From NCBI RefSeq assembly GCF_033568475.1, contig NC_133120.1, positions 139,186,109-139,250,108 of the forward strand: DNA of 64,000 nucleotides, given 5' to 3'. This document shows, in pieces, positions 33,843 to 44,292 of the stretch (positions are counted from its first letter, which is position 1; each line of letters begins with the position of its first letter). Position numbers and translations under genes: made by a program. The notes below the pieces were generated by a model. That model saw nothing but the letters and a program-made list of their open reading frames with translations, was not told the DNA's origin and did not search any database. Source of the stretch: Henckelia pumila (taxonomy: Eukaryota; Streptophyta; Magnoliopsida; Lamiales; Gesneriaceae).

Positions 33843-36778
33843 ATTTCCCCCTTTTTGGTGATGACAAAACTTAAGTGCTCCAAGAACAATATGAAAGCAT
33901 TAAAATGAACTTCATTGAGAGAATGAATTTCATTAAGTACAATAAGCATTTTTATTACACCTACAGAAAAAAAATAAGATGCGGCTGCGATAAGTAAAGA
34001 AGAGATAAGTTGTTCATCTTTTGAACCAACTGGCTCCTCCTGACCTATCGCCTTCTCTTCTTCTTCTGTCGGCTTCTTCTTTTCTTCTGGACTCTTCTTC
34101 ACGTCTTCTTGCCTCTGCTGCTCTACGTTGCTCTTCTTCCCCTTTTTGGCATCACCTTGGTTGAGCCGAAGGATGACCTCAGTGAGTTGAGTGCCAAGGC
34201 AGGCTTGCATAGTGTCTATTTTTGCATCGATTTGAGCAAGTAGAGTGGCTTGCATAGTGTCCATCCGATCATTCAACTGCTTATGAAGGCGATTTTCGGA
34301 TCGGATAACTTGTTCGGAGACGGTAGAGAGCGTGTTGATTTGAGTGCGATGATGATTAGTGATCTCTGTGGACAGACGAGCGAGGTCTCGAGACACGGTC
34401 TCGAAATGCCGAATCATCGTCTGGCGTGAATTATCGACCGATAAGGAAGAGTTTGTTATGTCTTGAGAGAAGGACCTAACCGTTTGCATGAGCTCATGAA
34501 GCCGATTTATCAAGGTATGATCTAGAGCTGCGGCCATGGCTTCAATTAAAGAATCATCAGTCTGAATCATTTGCCCTTCTGAGTCATTTCTTGGTGAAAC
34601 AGGGCTAGACTCACGATGATGTGGTGCGGGTGAACTTGCTGGAGAGCTACCCGATGGACCTTCCAATAATGGTACAGTTGGAGATGTAATAGTTTCGACT
34701 GCAGCCAATATGGTTGGTGGAGTACCAGGATCAGCACTTGGTTCATCCATAATGAGATCTTCCATAAACTTTTCAGTAGATGGAGACGGTTGAAGTGCTG
34801 GATCAGCATCAGTCACTTGCTGTTCTGGAGATGCAGGTGATACAATAGTGCTTGATATCTCCGTTGGGGGCACTGTTGCTTCACTACTGCAAGGAGCCTT
34901 TGTCACAGAGGTGACAGGTATCTCTTGTGCAACCACTTCTAAAACATCTTGTGAATGACCGGGAGAAGTGAGAGCGGTCGTCACGGGAGAGGAGCGAGCA
35001 ATCACAACTGCTTCCGGTTGAGTAACTGCTTGGACTGCGGTTGAGGAGGGGTCGACCGATGAAGATGCTGCTACACTCGATCTTAGAGCATATGATTGAA
35101 AGAGGTCAGCAGTGATGAGATCGGTCAGAATCCCATCTGAAGAAGGAAGAGCATAGACGTCTTCTTCACCCTGATCTTGAGTGAGAAAGGTTTTCATCAT
35201 CACTTGTGCTTCCAGCACATAAGCTTGCAAACAGGCTGCTGAAGCTGGTGTTTTGACATTGTTGAGAGCTTGGAAGTGCTGAAGTAGTTGAGTGATTTGA
35301 CGTAGACTATCCTGTAGTCCAGTCAAAATCACAAAGTCATCGGCAGCGGTAGGACTCTTGGATTTGAAATTCTTGACACGCTCATTAATTAGCAGTGATA
35401 GCAGGCTTCCTCGAAGCTTCAAGTCTATGAGATGTCTTCTTCCCAGAGCCTCCACGATGTCTTCAGTATCAGCAAATAGAAGCATCTTCTGCTCAATGAC
35501 GTTTAGAGATTTCCATTTAGGAAATATTTGAGCGAGTGTCAAGTGAGTGCGGGAGTGATGCCATCTGTCAAAACGTTGTAGATGACGCTTGACAGTACGG
35601 AGTACGTGAGAGATGATCATATTGAGTTCTATCGTAGCTGCTGGTTGAGCCTTGGGTGTGTAGATCATCACACCTTTCCCTTTGTCTTTGGGATCAGCTA
35701 GAGTGACCTCAGGAGCTGATGAGGCACCTTCCCGGATTATCACACCTTTTGTAGGACGAGGAGCAGTAGAAGCAACAACGGTAGTAGTCTCGACCGTTGG
35801 CGGGGTAGGAGCAAGTCCAGAAAGAGACTTTAGCTTCTTGTGCTGCCTCTTCTTCTCGCCTGCAGGCGTGGATGACACAGCTGCTTTGGAGACCGAAAGG
35901 GATGACCTGCTGAAAGCTTGAATCAGTGGAACATTCTCACGTGATTCATCTTCAGAGTCAGATTCGATGATCAGTTGACGCTTGGCAGACTTTTTGGTAT
36001 GGACTGGTTTGGCCACGACCGAAACCGTTGAAAGCGGTTGAGGGATAGCAATAGCCTTTGCGGTTGAGGGCAAGGTGTCGACCGCAGTCTCTTTCTTGTT
36101 CAGGAATTTGAGAATCGTAGACTTGTTGAGCCATTTGGTGGGATGCAGAGGCTCAGTCTTGGAAAAGTCCACTCCAAGGACGCCCAAGATGTGGCAGATT
36201 TGCAAAGCAAATCCCTCGGATTGCCCTTTCCCCCTGATCATTTCACATAGAATATTGAACAGAATGTCTGACCAGTTTATGTTGATCTTGGAGGCAATAC
36301 AAGCCATGTATTGAAATTTCTCCAGCGTCACCTTGTCGTAAGATCCAGCCTTGGCCAGAAGATTCTTGGCCACGATATTAGTCAGTAGCCTGAATGGAGC
36401 TTTGAGAGATGTCTTCTGGGCCGGCAGTTTGATCGGAGCATCAGTAGTTGAGAACTCCTTCAACCAATAAGAGCAGTTACCATCTGGAAGATCCGTGCAT
36501 TTTGTCAAACCCCTGGAGGGCAGATCAAATGTGCTAGCGAAGAACTTCTGATTGAAGGAGTAGACCTCTGTCTTGATCAAGCATTTGATAGTCCCATGCT
36601 CGATTTGAGCGGTTGCGAAGAACTCCTTCAAAACAGGCAAATCGCAGATGGCGCTGCATTCCAGAAATTTCTTCAGTCCAGAGGCTTCAAGCATGGTGAA
36701 GACCTCAGTTATTCCTGCGTTGTTTGCCTTAACAACGGAATCAAAGTTGATGGCGAGGCAAGTCTTCTGGATCGACAT
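33665..36778 (-). CDS. Extra ORF of copia-2 (position of the Sirevirus envelope-like gene); function unknown
   Basis: The frame is open from 37012 to 33665 (1115 codons). I prefer the ATG at 36778 (MSIQKTCLAINFDSV), which follows a TATA box and a leader, giving 1037 aa. Along the protein: a conserved-looking N-terminal domain of ~220 aa (EHGTIKCLIKTEVYSFNQKF, FRLLTNIVAKNLLAKAG, INWSDILFNILCEMIRGKG); a basic-acidic patch (KKSAKRQ, ESDSEDES); a long Pro/Ser/Thr-rich linker; a predicted coiled coil at about 835-955 of the longest frame; a Lys/Glu-rich tail; and a hydrophobic stretch (LLIAAASYFF, VGVIKMLIVL). The final ~58 codons lie in the LTR. One T fewer in the T8 run near 33967-33974 would end the protein at SYFFL, so the C-terminus may be an extension. 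The N-terminal domain resembles proteins I associate with Gesneriaceae genomes (memory). A membrane or envelope role is not shown. Confidence 0.75.
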   Translation of the reverse strand: MSIQKTCLAINFDSVVKANNAGITEVFTMLEASGLKKFLECSAICDLPVLKEFFATAQIEHGTIKCLIKTEVYSFNQKFFASTFDLPSRGLTKCTDLPDGNCSYWLKEFSTTDAPIKLPAQKTSLKAPFRLLTNIVAKNLLAKAGSYDKVTLEKFQYMACIASKININWSDILFNILCEMIRGKGQSEGFALQICHILGVLGVDFSKTEPLHPTKWLNKSTILKFLNKKETAVDTLPSTAKAIAIPQPLSTVSVVAKPVHTKKSAKRQLIIESDSEDESRENVPLIQAFSRSSLSVSKAAVSSTPAGEKKRQHKKLKSLSGLAPTPPTVETTTVVASTAPRPTKGVIIREGASSAPEVTLADPKDKGKGVMIYTPKAQPAATIELNMIISHVLRTVKRHLQRFDRWHHSRTHLTLAQIFPKWKSLNVIEQKMLLFADTEDIVEALGRRHLIDLKLRGSLLSLLINERVKNFKSKSPTAADDFVILTGLQDSLRQITQLLQHFQALNNVKTPASAACLQAYVLEAQVMMKTFLTQDQGEEDVYALPSSDGILTDLITADLFQSYALRSSVAASSSVDPSSTAVQAVTQPEAVVIARSSPVTTALTSPGHSQDVLEVVAQEIPVTSVTKAPCSSEATVPPTEISSTIVSPASPEQQVTDADPALQPSPSTEKFMEDLIMDEPSADPGTPPTILAAVETITSPTVPLLEGPSGSSPASSPAPHHRESSPVSPRNDSEGQMIQTDDSLIEAMAAALDHTLINRLHELMQTVRSFSQDITNSSLSVDNSRQTMIRHFETVSRDLARLSTEITNHHRTQINTLSTVSEQVIRSENRLHKQLNDRMDTMQATLLAQIDAKIDTMQACLGTQLTEVILRLNQGDAKKGKKSNVEQQRQEDVKKSPEEKKKPTEEEEKAIGQEEPVGSKDEQLISSLLIAAASYFFSVGVIKMLIVLNEIHSLNEVHFNAFILFLEHLSFVITKKGEIVESDILVITNNNSLYRNVLPTIVFQEPTTTSTESLSTAFALDRLKSQAYQLAIKTSRG
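33843..33858 (-). other. Copia-2 polypurine tract
   Basis: The minus strand reads CCAAAAAGGGGGAAAT just before the 3' LTR. It is also translated in the extra ORF (TKKGEI). Confidence 0.85.
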
Positions 36779-36902
36779 GATATCTATAGATAAGAACTCG
36801 AGCAAAGAGTAAGCAAAAGCTTGAGAGTAATTCGATGGAGCGTTTAATACAATATGAAAGTTTTTAGCAAAGGTGAAAGATTGATATACGAGTGTAAAGA
36901 AG

Positions 36903-36910
36903 TATATATA
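36903..36910 (-). promoter_or_regulatory. Candidate internal promoter of the extra ORF
   Basis: The minus strand reads CCTATATATAC about 125-130 bp before the preferred ATG, followed by a pyrimidine-rich leader (CTTCTTTACACTC) without an in-frame stop. It lies between pol and the extra ORF, inside the element. Confidence 0.5.
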
Positions 36911-37142
36911 GGAACCTATGGGCCATAGGGTGATGTCATGAAAAGTATTTTTGAAATTCAAAAAGTTTTGAAGAGCATAATCACGGCGCCCAATTAATGT
37001 CATTTGGTTCAAAGCACCAAGCTGCTAGTACGAAGTCTGTCAGAGACTAGTTAAAGGCGGATGATATGCCAATATTAATGGCAACGTAACAGCTAATCTA
37101 TTAATGTCATATTGACAATCATTCCCCCTAAACACATGCATA

Positions 37143-38882
37143 CTAACTTAAATCTACTAAGCCAAGAATATTTCGAAAATATGAAAACTTAGCGTCCGGT
37201 AGAGGCTTGGTGAATATGTCTGCTGCTTGCTGATCGGTAGAGATGTATTCCAGCCTAATTTCCTTCTTTAAGACATGATCTCGGATAAAGTGATGCCTGA
37301 CATCAATGTGCTTTGTTCGAGAGTGCATCACTGGATTGTGAGTGATGGCTATGGCACTTGTATTGTCACAGTAGATTGGAGCTTCACTCGACCGAATCCC
37401 ATAATCATTAAGCTGCTGTTGAATCCAGAGTATTTGAGCACAACAGCTGCCAGCAGCAAGGTATTCTGCTTCGGCGGTCGAGGTAGCAATTGATGTCTGC
37501 TTCTTACTTGACCACGAAATTAGTCTATCTCCAAGGAATTGACATGTGCCACTTGTACTTTTGCGATCAATTCTACAACCTGCATAATCTGCATCTGAAT
37601 AGCCAATAAGATTAAGATTTGAATCTTTGGGATACCAAAGACCCACATTAGTAGTTCCTTTAATATATTTAAGTATTCGTTTGGTAGCAATGAAATGAGA
37701 TTGCTTAGGTGCGGCTTGAAATCTAGCACATAAACAAACTGAATACATGATATCCGGTCGACTGGCAGTCAAATAGAGCAGTGAACCAATAAGGCCTCGA
37801 TACATGGTTACCTCAACCGGAATTCCCCCTTCATCTTTATCAAGCTTAATTGATGTACTCATGGGGGTAGATACAGTTGAGCATTGTTCCATTCCAAACT
37901 TCTTTACCAATTCCTTGGCATACTTGGACTGATTGATGAATATTCCAGTTTCAAGTTGCTTTACTTGAAGTCCAAGAAAGAAGTTTAGCTCGCCCATCAT
38001 GCTCATTTCAAACTTCTCCTTCATCAGTTTAGAGAACTTTGAGCACAACTTGGGGTTAGTTGACCCAAATATAATGTCATCAACATAAATTTGTACTAGT
38101 AACACATGATCACCTTTTACAAATTTAAACAGGGTCTTATCGACCGTTCCAATTTGGAAATCATGTTCCAGTAAAAATTTTAGCAAAGTGTCATACCAAG
38201 CACGCGGTGCTTGTTTTAATCCATAGAGAGCTTTGTCAAGTTTATAGATATATTGAGGATGAGTAGGATTGACAAAACCTGGTGGTTGTTCAACGTACAC
38301 CTCTTCTTGAAGTAGACCATTGAGGAATGCAGACTTCACATCCATTTGATAAACTTTAAAATTCTTGAAGGCTGCATAAGCAAGAAAGATGCGGATTGCT
38401 TCTAGTCTTGCAACTGGCGCGAAAGATTCCTCAAAGTCTATGCCTTCTTCTTGTCTGAATCCTTGAGCAACAAGTCGAGCTTTGTTACGCACAACAGTGC
38501 CATGTTCATCGAGCTTGTTACGAAACACCCATCTAGTTCCAATCACATTTTGATTTTTCGGTCGAGGAACTAGATGCCAAACATTGTTGCGGGTGAATTG
38601 ATTCAACTCTTCTTGCATAGCTTCAATCCAGCTGGCATCTGATAGAGCTTCATCTATTTTCTTGGGCTCTACCTGAGATATGAAAGCGGCATGCAAGAAT
38701 TCATTAATCATTTGACCACGTGTTTTTCGAGGAGCAGAAGGGTCACCTATGACCAACCCAGGTGGATGATCTTTGTTCCACCTAAAATAATTCCCTAAAG
38801 GGTTGTCATCAATTGGTTGATGAACGTCCTCGTTTACTGGATCATCATTGGCTGGAGGATTGTTATCAACCGGTGGATCCAC
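37143..38882 (-). CDS. Copia-2 pol, reverse transcriptase and RNase H part
   Basis: 579 codons. RT motifs: [43 protein letters not shown] (catalytic Asp), [12 protein letters not shown] and [11 protein letters not shown] (YVDD). RNase H of copia type follows: [36 protein letters not shown] and [13 protein letters not shown], closing with ADIFTKPLP. All catalytic residues I can check are present. The frame overlaps the integrase ORF by 49 bp in another frame. Reading upstream in this frame gives [14 protein letters not shown], so a single indel near 38910-38916 in the integrase-RT linker has split an original gag-pol frame. Makes cDNA from element RNA. Confidence 0.93.
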   Translation of the reverse strand: MDPPVDNNPPANDDPVNEDVHQPIDDNPLGNYFRWNKDHPPGLVIGDPSAPRKTRGQMINEFLHAAFISQVEPKKIDEALSDASWIEAMQEELNQFTRNNVWHLVPRPKNQNVIGTRWVFRNKLDEHGTVVRNKARLVAQGFRQEEGIDFEESFAPVARLEAIRIFLAYAAFKNFKVYQMDVKSAFLNGLLQEEVYVEQPPGFVNPTHPQYIYKLDKALYGLKQAPRAWYDTLLKFLLEHDFQIGTVDKTLFKFVKGDHVLLVQIYVDDIIFGSTNPKLCSKFSKLMKEKFEMSMMGELNFFLGLQVKQLETGIFINQSKYAKELVKKFGMEQCSTVSTPMSTSIKLDKDEGGIPVEVTMYRGLIGSLLYLTASRPDIMYSVCLCARFQAAPKQSHFIATKRILKYIKGTTNVGLWYPKDSNLNLIGYSDADYAGCRIDRKSTSGTCQFLGDRLISWSSKKQTSIATSTAEAEYLAAGSCCAQILWIQQQLNDYGIRSSEAPIYCDNTSAIAITHNPVMHSRTKHIDVRHHFIRDHVLKKEIRLEYISTDQQAADIFTKPLPDAKFSYFRNILGLVDLS

Positions 38883-40342
38883 TTCTGGCCTTGTTTGATC
38901 ACACCGGTAGAGGGAACTGGATCATCCTTCTTTGGAGGATATAGATCACTGTCACTCTCTTCCTGTAGATTTGTGTTTTCCAGTCTGTGACTCAGATCAT
39001 TTATGCTCCCTTGAGTTTGTTCTGTACATAGAGTAGATTCATCAAAAACAACATGAATGGTTTCCTCGACCGTTAGTGATCTTTGATTGAACACTCGATA
39101 AGCTCTGCTAACGGCTGAGTAACCAATAAAAGTTCCTTCGTCTGCTTTGGCATCGAAGGCTGTCAAATGGTTTTTGCCATTGTTGTGGATAAAGCATTTG
39201 CACCCAAAAATTTTGAAATAAGAAATGTCAGGTTTTGTGCCATTCCAGATCTCATATGGAGTTTTGTTAAATCGTTTATTAATCATAGATCTGTTTTGAG
39301 TATAGCAAGCTGTGTTAACTGCTTCTGCCCAAAGTCTTTGAGAAACATTTGAATCAGCAATCATAGTTCTGGCTGCTTCTTTTAAAGTACGGTTCCTTCT
39401 TTCAGCCACCCCATTTTGCTGTGGGGATCTAGCAGCTGACAACTCATGCTTGATTCCCTGATCATCTAGATAAGTCATAAGAGTGATGTTTAAAAATTCA
39501 GTCCCTCTATCACTCCTGATTCTATCTATTACAGTAGATTGTTCATTTTGCAAGCGTTTAAAAAGCTTAATCAGGTGAGGTGCAGTTTGATCTTTTGAAG
39601 AGAGAAAGATGACCCAAGTAAATCGAGAAAAGTCATCTATAACAACAAGAGCATATCTCATTCCCCCTATGCTTCTTACTGGTATAGGACCAAATAGGTC
39701 CATGTGAAGTAAGTCTAAACATTTGGAAGAGGACATACACCCTTTATTTTTAAAAGTTGCTCTCACCTGCTTTCCTAGTTGACAAGCAGGACAAACTTTG
39801 TCTTTTACAAAATCTCCTTCGGGCAGACCAGAAACCAAATCATGCTTCCTCAAGTTAAAAATGGACTTAAAATTTAGATGATTTAACCGCTTATGCCACA
39901 ACCAATGTTTATCATGATGAGCAGTAAGACAAGTGGGTGAAGAAATATGTGAGCAAGACCAGTTTACCTTGTAGGTGTTTAGGTCTCGTACACCGGTCAT
40001 AAGAGTCTCACCTTTGTCATTTTTTATGAGGCACGTGTGTTTGTGAAACTCGACCGAATGATCATTGTCACATAGTTGACTAATACTTATCAAATTATAG
40101 CATAGTTTGTCAACAAGTAACACATCTTTAATAATGATGTTACCATGGATGATCTTACCCTTACCCACGGTTTTACCTTTGGAGTTGTCTCCAAAGCTGA
40201 TCTTTGGTCCTTTGCACAACACCACTTCTGTTAGAAGTTCTGGATTCCCTGTCATGTGTCGTGAGCAACCGCTATCTAAATACCAGGTAGTGTCCTTGAT
40301 AGAAGTGGTTTTCTCGCCCGTTTGGACTTTTAGTACCTGCAA
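38834..40342 (-). CDS. Copia-2 pol, protease and integrase part
   Basis: 502 codons from the first ATG, but the frame is continuous with gag upstream through a single TAG. Protease: [16 protein letters not shown]-pre-integrase zinc region: HKRLNHLNF and [11 protein letters not shown]. Integrase core: [30 protein letters not shown] and [14 protein letters not shown] (D,D,E set), then the copia-type GCKCFIHNN and FIGYS region. The end of the ORF, in the linker before RT, is out of frame after a one-base indel. Role: polyprotein processing and cDNA insertion. Confidence 0.93.
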   Translation of the reverse strand: MQVLKVQTGEKTTSIKDTTWYLDSGCSRHMTGNPELLTEVVLCKGPKISFGDNSKGKTVGKGKIIHGNIIIKDVLLVDKLCYNLISISQLCDNDHSVEFHKHTCLIKNDKGETLMTGVRDLNTYKVNWSCSHISSPTCLTAHHDKHWLWHKRLNHLNFKSIFNLRKHDLVSGLPEGDFVKDKVCPACQLGKQVRATFKNKGCMSSSKCLDLLHMDLFGPIPVRSIGGMRYALVVIDDFSRFTWVIFLSSKDQTAPHLIKLFKRLQNEQSTVIDRIRSDRGTEFLNITLMTYLDDQGIKHELSAARSPQQNGVAERRNRTLKEAARTMIADSNVSQRLWAEAVNTACYTQNRSMINKRFNKTPYEIWNGTKPDISYFKIFGCKCFIHNNGKNHLTAFDAKADEGTFIGYSAVSRAYRVFNQRSLTVEETIHVVFDESTLCTEQTQGSINDLSHRLENTNLQEESDSDLYPPKKDDPVPSTGVIKQGQKWIHRLITILQPMMIQ

Positions 40343-40369
40343 AGAGTGAAGAACTTTTGGTACCCATAT

Positions 40370-42382
40370 CTAGTAGGGTCCAGGTCGGATTAGCCCTTTC
40401 GGGACCCACACCTGGAACACCCTTACAGGTTTGCCCGTGTGTGTGTCCAGAAATCTGTGCGGTCGATAGGCAGTAAATGTGTGTGCTTGTGAGGTTGCTG
40501 TGTGCTGCTTGCCTTTTTTATTTTCATCAGTTAGCATGTACCTCTTTTGAACTGGCCTGCAATTAAAGTACTGGTAAGGCTTCTCCTTTGACCATATTTT
40601 CTTAGAGTAGTTAGACTCATTCCATGGCCTTTTGAAATTAGATTGGTTTCCCTTTCTTCTTTCATTAGGTTTTGGTTTGATCCAAGTTCCTCTTTGATTA
40701 GAGGTCTGGGGATCCACATATCCCAGCCCTCTATGCTTAGAGCTTCGTTCGTTCGATACTTTCTGATTTTTGTCAAAGCTGCACTTATCGTGTTCATATA
40801 TCGTGCTGGACCTGACAAATCTTATTTTGTTAAGATTGCCTTTGTCCAGGCTTGACTGAATACAGGATTCCATAGACTGTTCATTTGTTCCAAACCCTAG
40901 ACCGGTTTTATCATGCACCGGTCTTTGGATTTCTTGAATCTTGTCAATGGTTACCGAAGATTTATTCCAAGCCTTAATGGTTTCAAGTAGTTTTTTATTT
41001 TCAATCAAGGTAGCTTGGAATACTCTTTTCAAGGTGTCGTTCTCAGTAGCCAGCAGACTTAGCTTGACCTTAAGACCATCAAGCTCTTTTTGCTGCATGC
41101 AGCTTGATTTGCTTGACTTATCTTTTAGGTTAGCTCTTTCTGCCTTTACTTCCTCGAACTCCTTGGATAATGCTTTGTATTCATTAGCCATTTCGTGTAA
41201 AGCAGTAACTAAATCACTGTGAGTAAATTCAGGTGAGCCAAAGTCAAATACCTCCTCAGCTTCTTCTTCGATGTCGGCCATAAGGCATTCCACTTTTTCA
41301 TCATCGCTGTCATCTGAAGAGCTTCCGGTATTGGAGTTGTCAGAGTCAGACTCAGCCCACTTGCTTTTGCTTTCATCTGCTACTAGAACCCTTTGGTCTT
41401 TTCCTTTTCTAAACGTCCTTTTATCCTCCTTACCCCTTCTTCTTTCGGAGAATTGCTTCTGATCATTGTTCTTAGGCTTGGTGCAGTCTGCAATGAAATG
41501 GCCTGGCTTTCCACAGTTAAAACAAGTAGGACCATCGTTTGTATGGTCCGATTTATGATAATTTTTAAATTTAGAATTGTTTTTACGCATAAATTTACCA
41601 AATTTCTTGACAAAGAGTGTCATGGCTTCATTGCTGATTTGCTCAGCTGATCTCTTTGGAGGTTCCTCGACCGGTGGACGTATCACGGTTGAGGTTAAGG
41701 CCTTGGTTGGTTGAGATGTGGATGGTTCATCTTCTGTTCTCATGTTGAGCTCGAACTCGTAGGCTTTGAGATCAGCAAAGAGATCATGCAGTTCAACCTT
41801 GCTCAAATCTTTTGACTCTCTCATGGCCACTGTCTTGATCTCCCATTCTTTGGGCAGAGCTCTCATAACCTTCACAGCAATTTCACGGTTAGTATAAGTT
41901 TTACCTAAAGCAGTAAGATCACAGATGATACTACTGAACCGTTCATCAAATTCAGCCATGGTTTCCCCTGGCTTCATTTTGGCGTTGTCATATTTTTGAA
42001 TGGCCAGAGTGAGCTTGTTTTCCTTTGTCTGGTCATTCCCTTCACACAGCTGAGTGAGCTTCTCCCAAATCTCCTTTGCTGTGGAACATGACTTGATTTT
42101 GCTGAACATATTCTTGTCCAGTGTTTTGTATAGGATGTCCCGGGCCACATTGTCAAGATTGGCCTTCTTTTTGTCCTCAGTGGTCCACTCAGCTCTTGGT
42201 TTCTCAATCATTTGTCCTGCTCCATCGGCTAGAGCTGGGTTGACCTTCATAATTTTGATAGGACCGTCTGTTATGACATATAGCATGTCATCATCCTGTG
42301 CTGCAAGATGTGCCTGCATGCGAATTTTCCAATCATCATACTCTTCTTTAGAAAACATAGGAATTCTGTTGAAAGAAGTCAT
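40370..42382 (-). CDS. Copia-2 gag
   Basis: 670 aa from ATG 42382 (MTSFNRIPMFSKEEYDDWKI). The N-terminal copia gag domain (LTQLCEGNDQTKENKLTLAI, KPGETMAEFDERFSSIICDL) is followed by a CCHC knuckle (CFNCGKPGHFIADC), an acidic Ser/Asp stretch, and a coiled-coil region (EMANEYKALSKEFEEVKAER). A basic Gln/Asn-rich tail ends at PGPY. The stop is TAG followed by ATATGG. The next codons continue in the same frame ([11 protein letters not shown]) into protease. The long C-terminal extension of gag is usual for Sireviruses. Forms the capsid-like particle. Confidence 0.93.
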   Translation of the reverse strand: MTSFNRIPMFSKEEYDDWKIRMQAHLAAQDDDMLYVITDGPIKIMKVNPALADGAGQMIEKPRAEWTTEDKKKANLDNVARDILYKTLDKNMFSKIKSCSTAKEIWEKLTQLCEGNDQTKENKLTLAIQKYDNAKMKPGETMAEFDERFSSIICDLTALGKTYTNREIAVKVMRALPKEWEIKTVAMRESKDLSKVELHDLFADLKAYEFELNMRTEDEPSTSQPTKALTSTVIRPPVEEPPKRSAEQISNEAMTLFVKKFGKFMRKNNSKFKNYHKSDHTNDGPTCFNCGKPGHFIADCTKPKNNDQKQFSERRRGKEDKRTFRKGKDQRVLVADESKSKWAESDSDNSNTGSSSDDSDDEKVECLMADIEEEAEEVFDFGSPEFTHSDLVTALHEMANEYKALSKEFEEVKAERANLKDKSSKSSCMQQKELDGLKVKLSLLATENDTLKRVFQATLIENKKLLETIKAWNKSSVTIDKIQEIQRPVHDKTGLGFGTNEQSMESCIQSSLDKGNLNKIRFVRSSTIYEHDKCSFDKNQKVSNERSSKHRGLGYVDPQTSNQRGTWIKPKPNERRKGNQSNFKRPWNESNYSKKIWSKEKPYQYFNCRPVQKRYMLTDENKKGKQHTATSQAHTFTAYRPHRFLDTHTGKPVRVFQVWVPKGLIRPGPY

Positions 42383-42421
42383 GATTTGAAAACTTCAGAT
42401 CAGCAGTTGAGAAAGGAACCC

Positions 42422-42433
42422 GCTCTGATACCA
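42422..42433 (-). other. Copia-2 primer binding site (tRNA-iMet)
   Basis: The minus strand reads TGGTATCAGAGC, 2 bp after the 5' LTR. Confidence 0.93.
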
Positions 42434-42435
42434 CT

Positions 42436-43763
42436 TGTTGGGATCGGTTCAGAGGGTAGAGGGGGGGGTGAATACACTCTGAAACTTTTCTTCTACTTCT
42501 TTAGAATGATCAAGTGAGGTTTAGTTCACTTAATCAGTTTTCTCAACTTCTAAAATGTTTTGAACAACTTAAATAGTGCGGAAATAGTTCAGAGGTTTTA
42601 GTGATGCAAAGTTTATAATGCAATGTATGAGCAGGATGTGAGATAAGTTGCAGTAAATGCTAAAGCACGATTTTATGGAAGTTCGAAGGCTTAATCCTTC
42701 TACGTCTCCCCTTCTTCCACTTAGGAAGGAATTCACTAGAAGACTTTGGTTATTACAACGTCTTGTAATACACCCACTTCAGACTTAGGACTTATCCAAT
42801 GCCTAATCCGAAACTCCTAGATTTACACAGATAAGATTCTCAGTTCTTATCAGACTGGTGGAAGCTTTCAGAGCAGCTTCAAGTCTCTTCAACACTGAGT
42901 ATAGTTGAGTTGAGCTTCTCAGACTGCAGAGCGGTCGAGAGGCTTGAAAACCCTAGGATGATCCTTGACGATCAGATATGTGAACTGTAGGCGAGGGTTT
43001 ATTTGAGCAGCAGATGAATGATCTTGTAAGTGTGCTCAAGTATATCAGATGAGGACTTCTGATATTAGTCAAGTGATTGAAATTTTTCTGAGTTGCTTGT
43101 CTCTCTTCGTTGTCTCGTCTCACTTCTTATTGTTGTTTGAGCAATCTTCCTTTTATATAGGTCAATCATCAACGTCTTTATTTTGAACGTTCTGATGCTG
43201 CATTGAATGCACATTTAATGCTCATAAATGCATTGATGATTCTGCATGAGGATCGTACACTGCAGACAACTTCCAGGATCCAAAACTGGAATAAACGGTC
43301 GAATGCTTTATCTGCAGTCATTCTGTGTTTTTGCCATTTTGGTACAACCTGTTGTCTTGATTTGCAGGGGTCAACAAATCTTCTGAAACGCCGGTTCTGC
43401 TTTTAATAAAAGATCCTGCAAAGAACATCTTGTCACAGGTACTTGTCTCGAGATATCTAGATAGGCAGTTGGCATTCTACCGGTAGAGATATTTGTCCTC
43501 TGCTGGTTTGAATAACCAGTCGATAAGCTTGTGACTTCAACCGGTCGAGAGATAAAGGCGGTTGACAAGCTTCCGGTAGATAGATTTATCCTCTGCTGGT
43601 TTTGATAGCCAGTTGATAGGCTTGTGACTTCAGCCGGTCGAGAGCAAAGGCGGTTGACAAGCTTTCGGTAGAAGTTGTAGTAGGTTCCTGAAATACAATG
43701 GTTGGCAGCACATTCCTATACAATGAGTTGTTGTTTGTTATCACCAAAATATCGGATTCAACA
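42436..43763 (-). repeat. Copia-2 5' LTR (right copy)
   Basis: 1328 bp. TGTTGGGATC...TTCAACA on the + strand. Confidence 0.95.
43152..43159 (-). promoter_or_regulatory. TATA box of copia-2 5' LTR
   Basis: The minus strand reads TATATAAA in GACCTATATAAAAGG. It would start the genomic transcript. Confidence 0.6.
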
Positions 43764-44292
43764 CGCAGGAAGAGTGCGCTCGAGCGAGCAACTTTCTGCC
43801 ACAAACTATTTTTTTCTCGCGACATGCTTGGACCCCGTGCCAGGTCCGTTCCTGGGTCCGTGCATGTGTCTTTTCCAGCGCGCAGTTTTCTTTAAAAAAT
43901 CATATCTTAAGTTCTAGTCGCCGGATCAAGCCGAAATTTGGACAGCAACTTCAAAAATCTTGAACTTGATTTTGAACGGTGGAGATCGGATTTGAATCTT
44001 TCTAAAATAAAATATGATTTTTGTATCATGGCTGCTCCGTAATTCATTCTTCAAAAATTCATTTTCCTACAAAATTAACCCGGAGAGTGAAATGCACATG
44101 TAAGCAATAAATCACATAAAAACACACATAAAACAATATGAGTGCACACAAAATATAAAAATATCAAAAAATAATGCATACAAAATGCACTCATCACTTC
44201 ACACGATACGACAACACAAGATAACACAATACATAAGAGTACACTACAACCAAAACTCAAATTAATATAAAACAACAGTGTGTTCCACAAAA

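Larger units (their letters stand above)
32514..43763 (-). mobile_element. Copia-2: young 11.25-kb Sirevirus-like Ty1/copia element
   Basis: LTRs 32514-33842 and 42436-43763 (1329 and 1328 bp, TGTTGGGA...CAACA) differ by only about two substitutions and one G in a G-run. Target duplication CGCAG is perfect (32509-32513 and 43764-43768). On the minus strand: LTR, primer site, gag, protease-integrase, RT-RNase H, a long extra ORF, purine tract, LTR. Length, a coiled-coil-rich gag and an extra ORF between pol and the 3' LTR fit the Sirevirus group. Confidence 0.95.
31560..44200. mobile_element. Candidate decayed retroelement-type sequence hosting copia-2
   Basis: The left part (31560-32513) has the GTGCACTAGGTCAAGTAATA and TATCGATCCCACAGGGACT words common in plant repetitive non-coding DNA. 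The right part (43764-44200) ends in AAAATGCACTCATCAC. Joining the two sides across copia-2 gives one continuous tract with a CTCGCTCGAGCG word on each side of the junction. No coding sequence is visible. That it is an Ogre/Tat- or Athila-type LTR or UTR is from memory only. Confidence 0.35.
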
